Shown piece after piece: positions 35,912-45,107 of a stretch of 64,000 nt of DNA; positions within the stretch are counted from its first letter, which is position 1; each line of letters begins with the position of its first letter. The stretch is taken from positions 7,130,001 through 7,194,000 of the forward strand of contig NZ_CP108508.1 in assembly GCF_035917275.1 (NCBI RefSeq). Reading direction: 5' to 3'. The notes beneath the pieces were generated by a model, which was given only the letters and a program-made list of their open reading frames with translations, searched no databases and was not told the DNA's origin. The translations under genes and the position numbers were made by a program. Source of the DNA: Streptomyces sp. NBC_01237. Lineage in GTDB: Bacteria; Actinomycetota; Actinomycetes; Streptomycetales; Streptomycetaceae.

Positions 35912-38629
35912 TCAGCCCTTGCGCCGCTTGAGGACGAAGCGGCCACCGGACGAACCCGGCACCACCGTCGCCGCCAGCGCGGCCACGGTCACCGCCGCCA
36001 CCAGCACCCCGTACTGCGCGGGCGGCATGTACGGCGCCGAACCCGTCGCCGACACCGCGAACGCGGTGAGCGGGACCGCCGCGACCACCGTGCCGATCAC
36101 CAGCCCCGCGACCGTCACCAGACCGGTCTCCAGCACCAGCATCCGCCGCAGCTGCCCACGCCCCGTGCCGACCATCCGGAGCAGCCGGAACTCACCGCGC
36201 CGACCGGTCGTGATCAGGGCGAGCGTGCTGATCACGGACAGCAGCGCGAAGCCGCCGATCACCCCCACCCCGATGATGACCATGGCGTTGTCCTCGTCCG
36301 ACACGGCCGGAGCGATCCGTACGTCGTTCGCCCCGGCGGGCCGGACCAGCACCCCGCTGTACGGCGCCAGCGCCTTCCGTACGGCAGCGGTGGCCGCAGC
36401 CCCGGAACGCGGGTCGGTCCCGATCAGGAGACTCGCGTCGCGCGCCGCCGAGACATGCGCCGCCAGTGCCTCGCGCGGGAGCATGAACTCGCCGAGGCCC
36501 AGGGAGCGTTCGTACACCGCGACCACCCGGAGCTTCGCCTTCGTACCGTCCCCCAGCCGCAGTTCCACCGTGTCGCCGGTGGAGACGCCGAGGCTGTCCG
36601 CCCGCTCCGCGCCGACCGCGACCGTGCCCCGCCCGGTGAGCCGTTCCAGGTCGCCCGACGTGACCTCGGGGTCGAGGGTGCCGGACAGCTGGGAGGCCGT
36701 CACGCCCAGCACGGGCAGGTTGCTCAGCTTCGGTTCGCCGACCTCGCGGTGGGCGAGGACGACGCTGGAGCGCAGCACGCCCGTCGCCGCCGTGACGCCC
36801 GGCGCTCCACGGACCGCTTGCGCCGCTCCGGCCGGCAGCCCGGCGCCCGGCGCCGTCGCCACCAGGTCCGCCCGCAGCGCGGCGGCGGCCTGCCGGTCGG
36901 CGGCCCGCTCCATCGTCGTACCGGCCGCCAGCTGTACGCAGACGAAGGCGACCACCAGCACGATCGGCGTGAGCGCCGCACCGAGCCGCCGGGTGTGCGC
37001 GGAGGCGGTCCGCGCGGCCAGGAAGCCGGAGACCCCGCCGGCCTTGCGCACCGGAGTGCCGAGGATCCGCATCGCGACCCGTGCGATCCACGGACCCAGC
37101 AACGCCACCGCGATGACCAGCGAGGTCGCCGCGCCCGATGCCGCGACCGCCGCGGTCTGGCCGCTCTGCGACGTGGCGAGACCGGCCGAACCGACTCCCG
37201 AGAAGGCCAGGACCAGGCCGGTGATCGTACGGAAGCGGCCCGGTTCGCTCGGTTCGGGGGAGCTCGCCGCCCCCAGGGCCGCGGCGGGCCGCAGCTTCGT
37301 GATGCCCCGGGCGGCCAGCATCGCCACCGGCCGCACGAGCACGGTGACGATCAGCGCGGCAGCCCCGGCCGCAGCGACCGGCAGCCACACGGGTACCGGC
37401 AGCGGCAGCGCGTCCGTGGTCAGCAGCGACCGCATCGCGAGACCCAGCGGTACGGCTCCGATGCCGCCCAGCACCGCGGCGGTGGCGGAGATCCGGCCCG
37501 CCTCCCGGCCGATCGCCGACCTGAGCTGGCGGGGCGTCGCCCCGACCGCCCGCAGCAGGGCCAGTTCACCGGACCGCTGGTGGATCGCCTGGGACAGCGT
37601 GGAGCCGATCACCAGCAGCGCCACCATCAGCACGGTGCCGCCTATCGACCCCAGCAGGGCCAGCTGATCGCCGCGCCCGCCGAGCGCGCCCAACTGCTCC
37701 GCCTCGCCCCGCTCCGTACCGGTCAGGACCCGCACCCCGCGGTCGGAACCGGCGGCGGCACGCTCGGGGAGCGCCCTGTCCACCGAGTCCCGCAGGGTGT
37801 CGGCCGCGACCCCCTCCTTCGCGACGATCCCGATCGCGTCGACGGTGTCCGGATGCCCGGCCAGCGCGGTCAGCCGCCGCTCGGTGAAGAACACGGCCGG
37901 GGCGCCCTTCCCCCGGTGCCCCGTGTCGGCGACACCGGTGAGGGTGTAGGACCTGGCGGCCCCGTCGACCTGGAGCTCCACCCTGTCGCCCGGCCCGATT
38001 CCGGCCGGTACCAGCGCCGTGTCCAGGACCACGTCGGTCGCGGCCTCCGGGGCCCGGCCCCCGGTCAGCTCGTAAGGGGTCAGCACCGCGGACGGCCAGG
38101 AACGGCCGACCGCGGGTGTCCCGCCGCCCACGGTCACCGGCACGGAGTCGTCCGCGACGGCACGGGCGACCCCGTCGGCCCCCGCCGCCTTCGCCAGCAG
38201 GGACCGGTCGAGCCGGGCCCGTTCCGACAGGTACGCCGTCGCGGTCCTCGGTTCACTGCCCCAGGGCTTCGCGGTGTACGACACCTTCTGGTCGGCGGCC
38301 ACCACCGCGTCGGCGCCCGCGTACCGGTCGACCGGCGGCGTGGCCACCAGCAGCGAACCGAGAACGAAAGCGAACGCGCCGATCAGTGCCGCCGCTGCGG
38401 CCGTCGCCGCGATCACCGCGGCCCAGGCCCGGCGGTGCGCGGGCAGCGAGCGCCGGGCGAGGAACGCGGACGCCCGCCGCGACCCGTGCCGTACGGCCGG
38501 CGGATCGCGCGGGTCCTTCCTCCTGTCGCGCGCGGTCCCGGGCTCGCGTGCACCCGACGCCTTTCCGCCGCCCACGGTCGCGGCCCCGTGGGCGCCCGTG
38601 CTCCTGCTGTCGCGTACGGCTCTGTTCAT
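35912..38629 (-). CDS. FtsX-like ABC transporter permease
   Basis: The 905-residue membrane protein has an Arg-rich N-terminus, a first helix (AWAAVIAATAAAAALIGAFAFVLG), a large extracellular domain, a first FtsX core (LIGSIGGTVLMVALLVIGSTL and on), a second extracellular domain, and a second FtsX core at the end (VIIGVGVIGGFALLSVISTL). This 10-helix plan belongs to the MacB/BceB-like permeases that move or sense lipids, peptides or antibiotics rather than import nutrients. The start overlaps the stop of the ATPase gene by four bases. The pair is divergent from a histidine kinase/response regulator pair. Confidence 0.92.
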   Translation of the reverse strand: MNRAVRDSRSTGAHGAATVGGGKASGAREPGTARDRRKDPRDPPAVRHGSRRASAFLARRSLPAHRRAWAAVIAATAAAAALIGAFAFVLGSLLVATPPVDRYAGADAVVAADQKVSYTAKPWGSEPRTATAYLSERARLDRSLLAKAAGADGVARAVADDSVPVTVGGGTPAVGRSWPSAVLTPYELTGGRAPEAATDVVLDTALVPAGIGPGDRVELQVDGAARSYTLTGVADTGHRGKGAPAVFFTERRLTALAGHPDTVDAIGIVAKEGVAADTLRDSVDRALPERAAAGSDRGVRVLTGTERGEAEQLGALGGRGDQLALLGSIGGTVLMVALLVIGSTLSQAIHQRSGELALLRAVGATPRQLRSAIGREAGRISATAAVLGGIGAVPLGLAMRSLLTTDALPLPVPVWLPVAAAGAAALIVTVLVRPVAMLAARGITKLRPAAALGAASSPEPSEPGRFRTITGLVLAFSGVGSAGLATSQSGQTAAVAASGAATSLVIAVALLGPWIARVAMRILGTPVRKAGGVSGFLAARTASAHTRRLGAALTPIVLVVAFVCVQLAAGTTMERAADRQAAAALRADLVATAPGAGLPAGAAQAVRGAPGVTAATGVLRSSVVLAHREVGEPKLSNLPVLGVTASQLSGTLDPEVTSGDLERLTGRGTVAVGAERADSLGVSTGDTVELRLGDGTKAKLRVVAVYERSLGLGEFMLPREALAAHVSAARDASLLIGTDPRSGAAATAAVRKALAPYSGVLVRPAGANDVRIAPAVSDEDNAMVIIGVGVIGGFALLSVISTLALITTGRRGEFRLLRMVGTGRGQLRRMLVLETGLVTVAGLVIGTVVAAVPLTAFAVSATGSAPYMPPAQYGVLVAAVTVAALAATVVPGSSGGRFVLKRRKG

Positions 38630-39348
38630 CGCAGCCGCCCGCCGTCCATCGTCAGGACGTTGTCCGCCCAGCTCGCCGCGACCGGGTCATGGGTGACCAT
38701 GACGACCGTCCGGCCGTCGGTCCGCACCGCGTCCCGCAGCAGCCCCAGCACCAGCGTCGCCGACTCCGGGTCCAGGGACGCCGTGGGCTCGTCCGCGAAG
38801 ATCACGTCCGGGTCCGTGACCAGCGCCCTGGCCACCGCCACCCGCTGCTGCTGCCCGCCCGAAAGCGTCGCGGGCCCGTCACCGCCGCGCCCCGCGAGCC
38901 CGACCCGGGCCAGCAGGTCCCGGCCCCGGGCCAGCACCTCCGTACCGGCGGGATCGGCACCCGCCAGCACCAGCGGCAGCACCACGTTCTCCTCGATGGA
39001 GAGCGAGGACACCAGGTTGAGGGCGTGCGACTGGAAGACGAAACCGATCCGGTCCCGGCGCAGCCGGGTCAGCGCCGCCTCGGAGAGCGAGCCGAGATCC
39101 GTGCCGCCGATCCGTACCGTCCCCGAGGTCGGCCGGTCCAGCCCCGCCGCGCACTGGAGGAACGTGCTCTTGCCCGACCCCGAGGGACCCACCACCGCGG
39201 TGAAACTGCCGACCGGGACCGCACAGCTGACCATGTCCAGGGCCGTCGCCTCCCGGCCGCTGCCACGTCGCCCGTAGCGTCGGCTCACCGACTCCAGGCT
39301 GAGCGCGGCCGCCTGTGTCGTCATGACCGTGTTCACCGTTGCCTTCAC
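38626..39348 (-). CDS. ABC transporter ATP-binding protein (MacB/LolD type)
   Basis: The 240-residue protein has Walker A GPSGSGKST, the Q-loop in FVFQSHALNLVSSLSIEENV, signature LSGGQQQRVAVARAL, Walker B VIFADEPTASLD and the switch histidine in VMVTHD. QSHALNL-type Q-loop sequence is usual for LolD/MacB-class ATPases that work with FtsX-type permeases. The start is GTG; an ATG eight codons in is an alternative. Its 3' end overlaps the permease start by four bases. It is the first gene of the minus-strand pair and is divergent from the sensor kinase. Confidence 0.95.
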   Translation of the reverse strand: MKATVNTVMTTQAAALSLESVSRRYGRRGSGREATALDMVSCAVPVGSFTAVVGPSGSGKSTFLQCAAGLDRPTSGTVRIGGTDLGSLSEAALTRLRRDRIGFVFQSHALNLVSSLSIEENVVLPLVLAGADPAGTEVLARGRDLLARVGLAGRGGDGPATLSGGQQQRVAVARALVTDPDVIFADEPTASLDPESATLVLGLLRDAVRTDGRTVVMVTHDPVAASWADNVLTMDGGRLR

Positions 39349-39366
39349 CGTTCTTTCCGTCTTCCT

Positions 39367-39392
39367 CGTAACGCTTGACCTGCGTAAACGCT
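39367..39392. promoter_or_regulatory. direct repeats upstream of the ABC genes
   Basis: CGTAACGCT and CGTAAACGCT stand 16 bases apart (start to start), 19 bases ahead of the ATPase start codon on the opposite strand. Two half-sites on about one and a half helix turns suit a response regulator dimer; the neighbouring regulator is the obvious candidate. Inference only. Confidence 0.4.
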
Positions 39393-39431
39393 ATGCGGCG
39401 GACGATCCGGCAGCGAGGGTGCGCACTACCG

Positions 39432-39463
39432 GACCGGGGGTGCAGCCTGCTACACCCCCGGTC
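39432..39463. promoter_or_regulatory. 11-bp-arm inverted repeat upstream of the histidine kinase
   Basis: GACCGGGGGTG and CACCCCCGGTC are perfectly complementary around a 10-base spacer, 51 bases ahead of the kinase ATG. The regular spacing suits a binding site for a dimer; an attenuator hairpin is the alternative. Confidence 0.5.
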
Positions 39464-39514
39464 GGGGGACCGCCCCACTCACACGGTGGGCCGGCCCCCG
39501 TAACGTGACCTGTC

Positions 39515-40744
39515 ATGAGCTCCGATCCCGCCTCGCTGACGACCGCCATCCGGCGTGCGTGGGAGGCGTCGCACTACCTCTTCATCGGCCTCGCCGTGTC
39601 GCTGCTCACCTATCTGAGCGCGTTCCTGGTGGTGGCCGTCCTGATGTTCGCCGCAGTGATCATCGGGCTTCCCGCGCTGCCGGAAGCCGCCAAACTGCTC
39701 CGCGGACTCGCCGAGTCCGAGCGACGCCGGGCGGCCGCCCGGCTCGGTCTCGTGTTCCGGCCGAAGCAGTATCCGCCGCTGGACGGCGGGGAACTGTCCG
39801 AGCGGGTCAGGCGCGTACTCACCGACTCCACGACCTGGCGCGATGTGCTGTGGCTGCCCGTGCAGACCCTCCTGGGCATGGGTGTGGGCTACCTCACGAT
39901 GGTGCTGTGGCCGATCGCGCTCCTCGTGGACGGGGTCGCGCTGTCTCTCGCGCGCCTCCTGGACCGGCGCAGGGCCGACGAGTACGGCACCCCGATGCCC
40001 GAACGGCCCGGCTGGGTGCTGCGTTGGTTCCCCGTGCTCGCCGATCTGTCGGCGACCTGGACCCGGTCCCTGCTCGCCTCCGCACCGTCCGACATGCTCT
40101 CCGAACGGGTCGCCCAGCTGACCGAGAGCCGGGCCGGGGCCGTCGCGGCCCACGGTGCCGAACTGCGCCGCATCGAACGGGATCTGCACGACGGAGCGCA
40201 GGCCAGGATCGTCGCCCTGTCGATGCGGATCGGACTGGCCAAGCAGCTCATCGACCGTGATCCCGACGCTGCCCGCACCCGGCTGGACGAGGCCCAGGAC
40301 GGTGCCGACGAGGCGCTCGCCGAGCTCCGGCACGTGGTGCGCGGCATCCACCCGCCCATCCTGACGGACCGCGGACTGGCCGGTGCGGTACGGGCGTTGG
40401 CCGCCGATGTGGCGGTCCCCGTCGAGGCGGACCTGGACAGCGTCGAGGACGGGCGGCGGCTGCCCGCCGCGATCGAGGCGGCGGCGTACTTCGTGGTCGC
40501 CGAGGCGTTCACCAACATCAGCAAGCACAGTGGTGCCACGGCGGCCCGGGTCCGGATCGACCGGGGCCCCGACACCCTGCGGGTGATCATCGGCGACGAT
40601 GGGCACGGCGGCGCGAACGAACGCGCCGGCAGCGGGCTGGTGGGAATCCGGCGGCGGGTCGCCGCCCTGGACGGCACCACCCGGATCAGCAGCCCCATCG
40701 GGGGGCCGACGGACATCGAAGTGGAGCTGCCGTGCGGATTGTGA
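39515..40744 (+). CDS. sensor histidine kinase with membrane sensor domain
   Basis: The 409-residue protein has an N-terminal membrane sensor of the kind found in actinomycete kinases (helices about 21-52 and 111-148), then a HisKA_3 dimerisation helix with the phospho-acceptor in RIERDLHDGAQARI (His225), and a HATPase_c domain (N-box EAFTNISKHSGAT, GDDGHGG and SGLVGIRRRV). This is the NarL/LiaR-partner class. Its stop lies 13 bases inside the response regulator gene. It is divergent from an FtsX-type ABC pair, so envelope or antibiotic sensing is plausible. Confidence 0.95.
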   Translation: MSSDPASLTTAIRRAWEASHYLFIGLAVSLLTYLSAFLVVAVLMFAAVIIGLPALPEAAKLLRGLAESERRRAAARLGLVFRPKQYPPLDGGELSERVRRVLTDSTTWRDVLWLPVQTLLGMGVGYLTMVLWPIALLVDGVALSLARLLDRRRADEYGTPMPERPGWVLRWFPVLADLSATWTRSLLASAPSDMLSERVAQLTESRAGAVAAHGAELRRIERDLHDGAQARIVALSMRIGLAKQLIDRDPDAARTRLDEAQDGADEALAELRHVVRGIHPPILTDRGLAGAVRALAADVAVPVEADLDSVEDGRRLPAAIEAAAYFVVAEAFTNISKHSGATAARVRIDRGPDTLRVIIGDDGHGGANERAGSGLVGIRRRVAALDGTTRISSPIGGPTDIEVELPCGL

Positions 40745-41391
40745 TCGCCGAGGACAACGCCCTGCTGAGGGAGGGGCTGATCCTCCTCCTCACCAGTTCG
40801 GGCCATGAGGTGGTGGCCGATGCGGCGACGGGCCCCGAGGTGCTGCCCGCACTCCTCGAACACCGCCCGGACGTGGCCGTGCTCGACGTACGGCTGCCGC
40901 CGTCCTTCCGCGACGAGGGCCTGCGCGCCGCCCTCGCCGCCCGCGTGGAGCTGCCGGACCTGCCGATCCTGGTCCTCTCGCAGTACGTCGAGGAGATGTA
41001 CGCCGCCGAGCTGCTCTCCCAGGGCGCCCGGGGCATCGGCTATCTGCTCAAGGACCGGGTGGGCCGGGTCGACCAGTTCCTCCAGGCCCTGGAGCGGGTG
41101 GCGGCCGGAGGGACCGCCCTCGATCCGGAGGTGGTCTCCCAGCTGCTCACCCGGAAGTCCTCGGCGGGCCCCCTCCAGAGCCTCACCGCCCGGGAGCGCG
41201 AGGTCCTGGAGCACATGGCGCAGGGCCAGGCGAACGCCACGATCGCCGCCGAACTGGTCGTCAGCGAACGCGCGGTGAGCAAGCACATCGGCTCGATCTT
41301 CGCCAAGCTCGGCCTGGAACCGGACGACGGCTCGGTGCACCGCCGCGTGCTGGCGGTACTGGCGTATCTGGAGAGCAAGGGGACGAACTGA
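40732..41391 (+). CDS. LuxR/NarL-family response regulator
   Basis: The 219-residue regulator has the receiver acidic pair in IAEDN, the phosphorylated Asp52 in AVLDVRLPPSF, the Lys in LLKDRVG, and a C-terminal LuxR helix-turn-helix (LTAREREVLEHMAQGQANATIAAELVVSERAVSKHI, conserved over its length). The start is GTG inside the kinase 3' end, so the two proteins are made together. Likely targets are its own operon and the divergent ABC pair, where paired repeats lie between the genes. Confidence 0.96.
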   Translation: MRIVIAEDNALLREGLILLLTSSGHEVVADAATGPEVLPALLEHRPDVAVLDVRLPPSFRDEGLRAALAARVELPDLPILVLSQYVEEMYAAELLSQGARGIGYLLKDRVGRVDQFLQALERVAAGGTALDPEVVSQLLTRKSSAGPLQSLTAREREVLEHMAQGQANATIAAELVVSERAVSKHIGSIFAKLGLEPDDGSVHRRVLAVLAYLESKGTN

Positions 41392-41409
41392 GGCGCGCGT
41401 TCCCGGACG

Positions 41410-41471
41410 GCTCGTGCGGGGCTCACTCACGTCTCCGTCTGCTCGTGCGGGGCTCACCCACGTCTCCGTCT
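41410..41471. repeat. 31-bp tandem repeat after the regulator gene
   Basis: Two units starting GCTCGTGCGGGGCTCAC at 41410 and 41441 differ at one of 31 positions; a partial third unit (GCTCACGCGGGCT) runs into the last codons of the opposing VOC gene. Confidence 0.85.
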
Positions 41472-41473
41472 GC

Positions 41474-41863
41474 TCACGCGGGCTGCAACAGGTCCCACCG
41501 GTTGCCGTACAGGTCTTCGAAGACCGCCACCGAGCCGTACACCTCGTGCCGGGGCTCCTCCAGGAACCGCACCCCGGCGGCCCGCATCCGCGCATGGTCG
41601 CCCGCGAAGTCCTCGGTGTGCAGGAAGAACCCGACCCGGCCACCCGTCTGCGCCCCCACGCTCGCGCTCTGGGCCTCGTCCTTGGCGCGGGCCAGCAGCA
41701 GCCCCGTACCGGCGGCGGCGCCGCGCGGGCGCACCACCACCCAGCGGGAGCCGTCGCCCCGGTCCGTGTCCTCCACCAGCTCGAACCCGAGGGCGTCGCG
41801 GTAGAAGCCGATCGCTTCGTCGTAGTCGTGGACGACCAGGGTGACCAGGGCGATGAGGGACAT
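41474..41863 (-). CDS. VOC-family (glyoxalase/bleomycin resistance-like) protein
   Basis: The 129-residue protein has one betaalphabetabetabeta module pair: MSLIALVTLVVHDYDEAIGF and RDALGFELVED at the start, WVVVRPRG in the middle, VGFFLHTEDFAGDHARM, and the C-terminal VYGSVAVFEDLYGNRWDLLQP. This is the plan of metal-dependent glyoxalase, dioxygenase and antibiotic-binding proteins; the substrate cannot be told. The ATG has AAGGA upstream; a long upstream frame on this strand is the shadow of the next gene. Confidence 0.92.
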   Translation of the reverse strand: MSLIALVTLVVHDYDEAIGFYRDALGFELVEDTDRGDGSRWVVVRPRGAAAGTGLLLARAKDEAQSASVGAQTGGRVGFFLHTEDFAGDHARMRAAGVRFLEEPRHEVYGSVAVFEDLYGNRWDLLQPA

Positions 41864-41944
41864 GAACGGGTCCTTCCGGAGGGGCGACATCAGAGTTATA
41901 CGTAACACTAACGCTCCTCCCTCCCGCCCCCGCACAATTCCGGC

Positions 41945-42613
41945 ATGGACACGAGCGACCTCACCGAGCTGACGGCCCGCGCCGGGCGCCTCGCCACTCC
42001 CGGCCACCGACGCATCCTCGGCATCGCGGGACCACCCGGAGCCGGGAAGTCCACCCTGGCCGCACGGCTGGTCGACGCCCTCGGAGGGCGCGCCGTCCTC
42101 GTCCCCATGGACGGCTTCCACCTCGCCCGTGCGGAACTGGACCGCCTGGGCCGCGCGGACCGCAAGGGCGCCCCCGACACCTTCGACGCCGCCGGGTACG
42201 CGGCGCTCCTGCGTCGCCTGCGCGACCCCGACGCCACCGGGCCCGTCTACGCGCCCGCCTTCGACCGCGCCCTGGAGGAGCCCGTCGCCGGGTCCCTGCC
42301 GGTCCCGCCGGACGTCCCGCTGGTCGTCACCGAGGGGAACTACCTCCTCCACGACGACGAGGCGTGGGCGCCGGTGCGCGGGCTGCTCGACGAGGTGTGG
42401 TTCCTGGACCTCGACCCCGAGGAGCGGGTGCGCAGACTCGTCGAGCGGCATGTGCGGTTCGGCAAGCCCCGCCCGTACGCCGAGCGCTGGGTGGCCGGCT
42501 CCGACGGGACGAACGCCCGCCTGGTCGACCGCGGCCGGGACCGGGCCGACCTCCTCGTACGGCTGCGCCCGGCGCCCCGGCCGGATCCGGGTGCCACGCC
42601 CCGAGCCCGCTAG
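41945..42613 (+). CDS. uridine kinase-like P-loop kinase
   Basis: The 222-residue protein has the P-loop GIAGPPGAGKST, then VLVPMDGFHLA with the metal/substrate Asp, GAPDTFDAAGYAALL, YAPAFDRALEEPV and VVTEGNYLL, the pattern of the phosphoribulokinase/uridine kinase group and of the nucleoside/nucleotide kinase family proteins (also fructokinase-like FrcK). The phosphate acceptor may be a nucleoside, a sugar or pantothenate; no residue settles this. It is divergent from the VOC gene and followed after about 60 bases by the M24 peptidase gene. Confidence 0.9.
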   Translation: MDTSDLTELTARAGRLATPGHRRILGIAGPPGAGKSTLAARLVDALGGRAVLVPMDGFHLARAELDRLGRADRKGAPDTFDAAGYAALLRRLRDPDATGPVYAPAFDRALEEPVAGSLPVPPDVPLVVTEGNYLLHDDEAWAPVRGLLDEVWFLDLDPEERVRRLVERHVRFGKPRPYAERWVAGSDGTNARLVDRGRDRADLLVRLRPAPRPDPGATPRAR

Positions 42614-42674
42614 CGCGGCACCCGGCGGGCGGGCAGGATGCTGTGTGCCGCACCGTGCCGCCAGGAGGTCCCGC

Positions 42675-43802
42675 ATGCCCAGCCCGCACCAGCCCGTCCC
42701 CTTCACCGCCGACGACTACCGCGCCCGGATGACCCGCGCCGCCGAGGCGGCCGAGGCCGCCGGGCTCGCCGGCGTCCTCGTCGCGCCCGGCCCCGACCTC
42801 GTGCACCTCACCGGCTACCAGCCGGTGAGCACCGAACGGCTCACCCTCCTCGTACTCAAGGCGGGACAGGACCCGGTCCTCGTCGTCCCGACGCTGGAGG
42901 CGCCGGACGCCGAACACGCCGTCGGCGCCCCGGCCCTCACCCTGCGCGACTGGACCGACGGCAAGGACCCGTACGAGGTGACCGCCCCGCTGCTGGACAC
43001 CGGTGGGCGGTACGGGATCAGCGACAACGCCTGGGCGATGCATCTGCTCGGCCTCCAGAAGATCCTCCCCACCACCTCCTACACCTCCCTCACCGAGGCC
43101 CTCCCGATGCTCCGCGCCGTCAAGGACGCGCACGAGCTGGACCGCCTCGCCGCAGCGGGCGCCGCCGCCGACGCCACGTACGGCGAGATCCTGAAGGTGC
43201 GTTTCTCCGGCCGCAGGGAGACCGACGTCGCCGCCGATCTGGCCGCTCTCCTCAAGCGGTTCGGGCACTCCCAGGTCGACTTCACCGTCGTCGGCTCCGG
43301 CCCCAACGGCGCCAACCCGCACCACGAGGCGGGCGACCGCACCATCGAGCGCGGCGACATGGTGGTCCTCGACTTCGGCGGGCTCAAGCACGGCTACGGC
43401 TCCGACACCTCCCGTACGGTCCATGTCGGCGAACCCACCGCAGAGGAGCAGCGGGTGCACGACATCGTCCGGGAGGCGCAGAAGGCGGGCTGCGACGCGG
43501 TCCGTCCCGGCGCCGCCTGCCAGGACATCGACCGGGCGGCGCGGGCGGTGATCACCGAGTTCGGCTACGGCGAACGCTTCATCCACCGCACCGGGCACGG
43601 CATCGGGGTCACCACCCACGAACCGCCCTACATGATCGAGGGCGAGGAACTGCCGCTGGTCCCCGGCATGTGTTTCTCGGTGGAGCCGGGCATCTACCTC
43701 CCCGGCCGGTTCGGCGTCCGGATCGAGGACATCGTGACGGTCACCGAGGACGGCGGACGCCGGCTGAACACGACCTCGCGCGAGCTGGCGATCGTCGAGT
43801 AG
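42675..43802 (+). CDS. M24 family aminopeptidase P-like metallopeptidase
   Basis: The 375-residue protein removes N-terminal residues before proline or is a close creatinase-fold relative. The N-domain (about 1-140) is followed by the pita-bread domain with all five metal ligands visible: Asp in VVLDFGGLKHG, Asp in GSDTSRTVHVG, His in RTGHGIGVTTHE, Glu in SVEPGIYLPG and Glu in VRIEDIVTVTEDGG. The ATG has CCAGGAGG ten bases upstream. The cytoplasmic location follows from the lack of a signal peptide. It ends at a strong convergent terminator shared with the aldo/keto reductase gene. Confidence 0.94.
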   Translation: MPSPHQPVPFTADDYRARMTRAAEAAEAAGLAGVLVAPGPDLVHLTGYQPVSTERLTLLVLKAGQDPVLVVPTLEAPDAEHAVGAPALTLRDWTDGKDPYEVTAPLLDTGGRYGISDNAWAMHLLGLQKILPTTSYTSLTEALPMLRAVKDAHELDRLAAAGAAADATYGEILKVRFSGRRETDVAADLAALLKRFGHSQVDFTVVGSGPNGANPHHEAGDRTIERGDMVVLDFGGLKHGYGSDTSRTVHVGEPTAEEQRVHDIVREAQKAGCDAVRPGAACQDIDRAARAVITEFGYGERFIHRTGHGIGVTTHEPPYMIEGEELPLVPGMCFSVEPGIYLPGRFGVRIEDIVTVTEDGGRRLNTTSRELAIVE

Positions 43803-43829
43803 CACCGGGCGCCCGGCAGCGGGAACGGC

Positions 43830-43871
43830 GGGGGACGGCGGGAACCGGCCCGCCGGCTCCCGCCGTCCCCC
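43830..43871. terminator. 14-bp-stem bidirectional terminator
   Basis: GGGGGACGGCGGGA and TCCCGCCGTCCCCC are perfectly complementary around a 14-base loop that itself can pair. It lies between the convergent M24 and aldo/keto reductase genes, about 30 bases from each stop. Confidence 0.85.
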
Positions 43872-43900
43872 TGATCCGCCTTCCTGGTCCGCCCCGCCGC

Positions 43901-44917
43901 TCAGTCCTGCGGCTCGCGGTCCCGGAAGCGGTGGAGCACGTCGTACGGGTACGGGAGCGGGCGGGCGCTCGCCGTGTCCAGCCGGTCCGTCTGCTCCGGC
44001 GTCAGCTCCCAGCCCACCGCACCGAGACTGTCGGTCAGCTGCTCGGCGTTGCGGGCGCCGACGATCGGCGCGGTGACGGCGGGCCGGCCGAGCAGCCAGC
44101 GCAGCGCCACCTGCGCCGGGGTGTGCCCGCCCTCCTCCGCGACCGCGACCAGCGTCTCCACGACCCGCCAGGTCTCCTCGTTGTCCCGCTCCCGCCACGC
44201 CTCGCGGCCCAGCTCCTCCTGGTAGCGGGCCTCGCGGGTGCCGGGGGCCGCGGCCGTCATGCCGCGCCGGTACTTCCCGGTCAGCCAGCCGCCCTGCAAC
44301 GGGCTCCAGGGAATGATGCCGACGCCCTCCGCCCGGCTCACCGGGGCGAGCTCCCACTCCACTTCGCGGGCGAGCAGGTTGTAGAGGGGCTGGAGGCTCA
44401 CATAGCGCTCCCAGCCGTTGCGGTCGGCCAGGTCCTGCGCGCGCTGGAGCTGGGAGGCGGAGACATTGCTCGCGCCGAGGTAGCGCACCTTTCCGGCCTT
44501 CACCAGCGAATCGAGTGTGGCGAGGGTCTCCTCAAGAGGTGTCGTCGCGTCCCACACATGGGTCTGATAGAGGTCGATGTAGTCCGTGCCGAGCCGCCGC
44601 AGGCTCGCCTCCACGGCCGACACGATGTGCTTGCGGCTCAGCCCGCCCGCGTTGGGCGCCTCGCCCATCGTCCCGAACACCTTGGTGGCGATGACGAGGT
44701 CGTCGCGCCTGCGGCCCTTCAGCCAGCGGCCGATGATCTCCTCGGACACGCCCCGCTGGTAGACGTCGGCGGTGTCGATGAACGTGCCGCCCGCCCCGGT
44801 GAACGTGTCGAGGACGCGGTGCGCGCTCGCCTCGTCGGTGTCCTGGCCGAACGTCATGGCCCCCAGGCACAGTTCACTGACCCGCAGTCCGGACCGGCCG
44901 AGGTATCGCTGCTTCAT
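43901..44917 (-). CDS. aldo/keto reductase
   Basis: The 338-residue NAD(P)H-dependent reductase has the (alpha/beta)8 tetrad: Asp and Tyr in [11 protein letters not shown], Lys in LVIATKVFG, and His in [11 protein letters not shown]. The cofactor segments [28 protein letters not shown] and [11 protein letters not shown] complete the pattern. The ATG has GGAGGG upstream (CGGAGGGAACACC). A 15-base palindrome lies just upstream of the ribosome site. The AKR group with this C-terminus reduces small aldehydes or ketones; no more precise call is possible. Confidence 0.93.
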   Translation of the reverse strand: MKQRYLGRSGLRVSELCLGAMTFGQDTDEASAHRVLDTFTGAGGTFIDTADVYQRGVSEEIIGRWLKGRRRDDLVIATKVFGTMGEAPNAGGLSRKHIVSAVEASLRRLGTDYIDLYQTHVWDATTPLEETLATLDSLVKAGKVRYLGASNVSASQLQRAQDLADRNGWERYVSLQPLYNLLAREVEWELAPVSRAEGVGIIPWSPLQGGWLTGKYRRGMTAAAPGTREARYQEELGREAWRERDNEETWRVVETLVAVAEEGGHTPAQVALRWLLGRPAVTAPIVGARNAEQLTDSLGAVGWELTPEQTDRLDTASARPLPYPYDVLHRFRDREPQD

Positions 44918-44937
44918 GGTGTTCCCTCCGTGTGTTC

Positions 44938-44952
44938 TTCCTGCGACAGGAA
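44938..44952. promoter_or_regulatory. palindrome upstream of the aldo/keto reductase
   Basis: TTCCTG and CAGGAA flank CGA, 20 bases ahead of the start codon of the minus-strand reductase. This position would let a repressor block transcription; the arms are only six bases. Confidence 0.35.
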
Positions 44953-45043
44953 ACGCTAGGTGTTGGAGTGCACACGAAGGCAAGGGAAAGCGCGGGGAGT
45001 TGCCCGAGCGGACCACGAACCGGCGGGTCCGCCGGGACCGTTG

Positions 45044-45090
45044 GCGTCGCCCGGACCGTCCGCGCCGCCGTCGCCCGGACCGTCCGCGCC
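45044..45090. repeat. short tandem repeat ahead of treZ 3' end
   Basis: CGTCGCCCGGACCGTCCGCG occurs at 45045 and again at 45070 in the gap between the reductase start and the treZ stop. Confidence 0.6.
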
Positions 45091-45107
45091 GTCCGCCCCG
45101 GCTTCCC

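Noticed and set aside
36455..39277. 940-codon plus-strand frame opposite the ABC genes
   Set aside because: Walker motifs and FtsX helices are on the other strand; this frame is their shadow.
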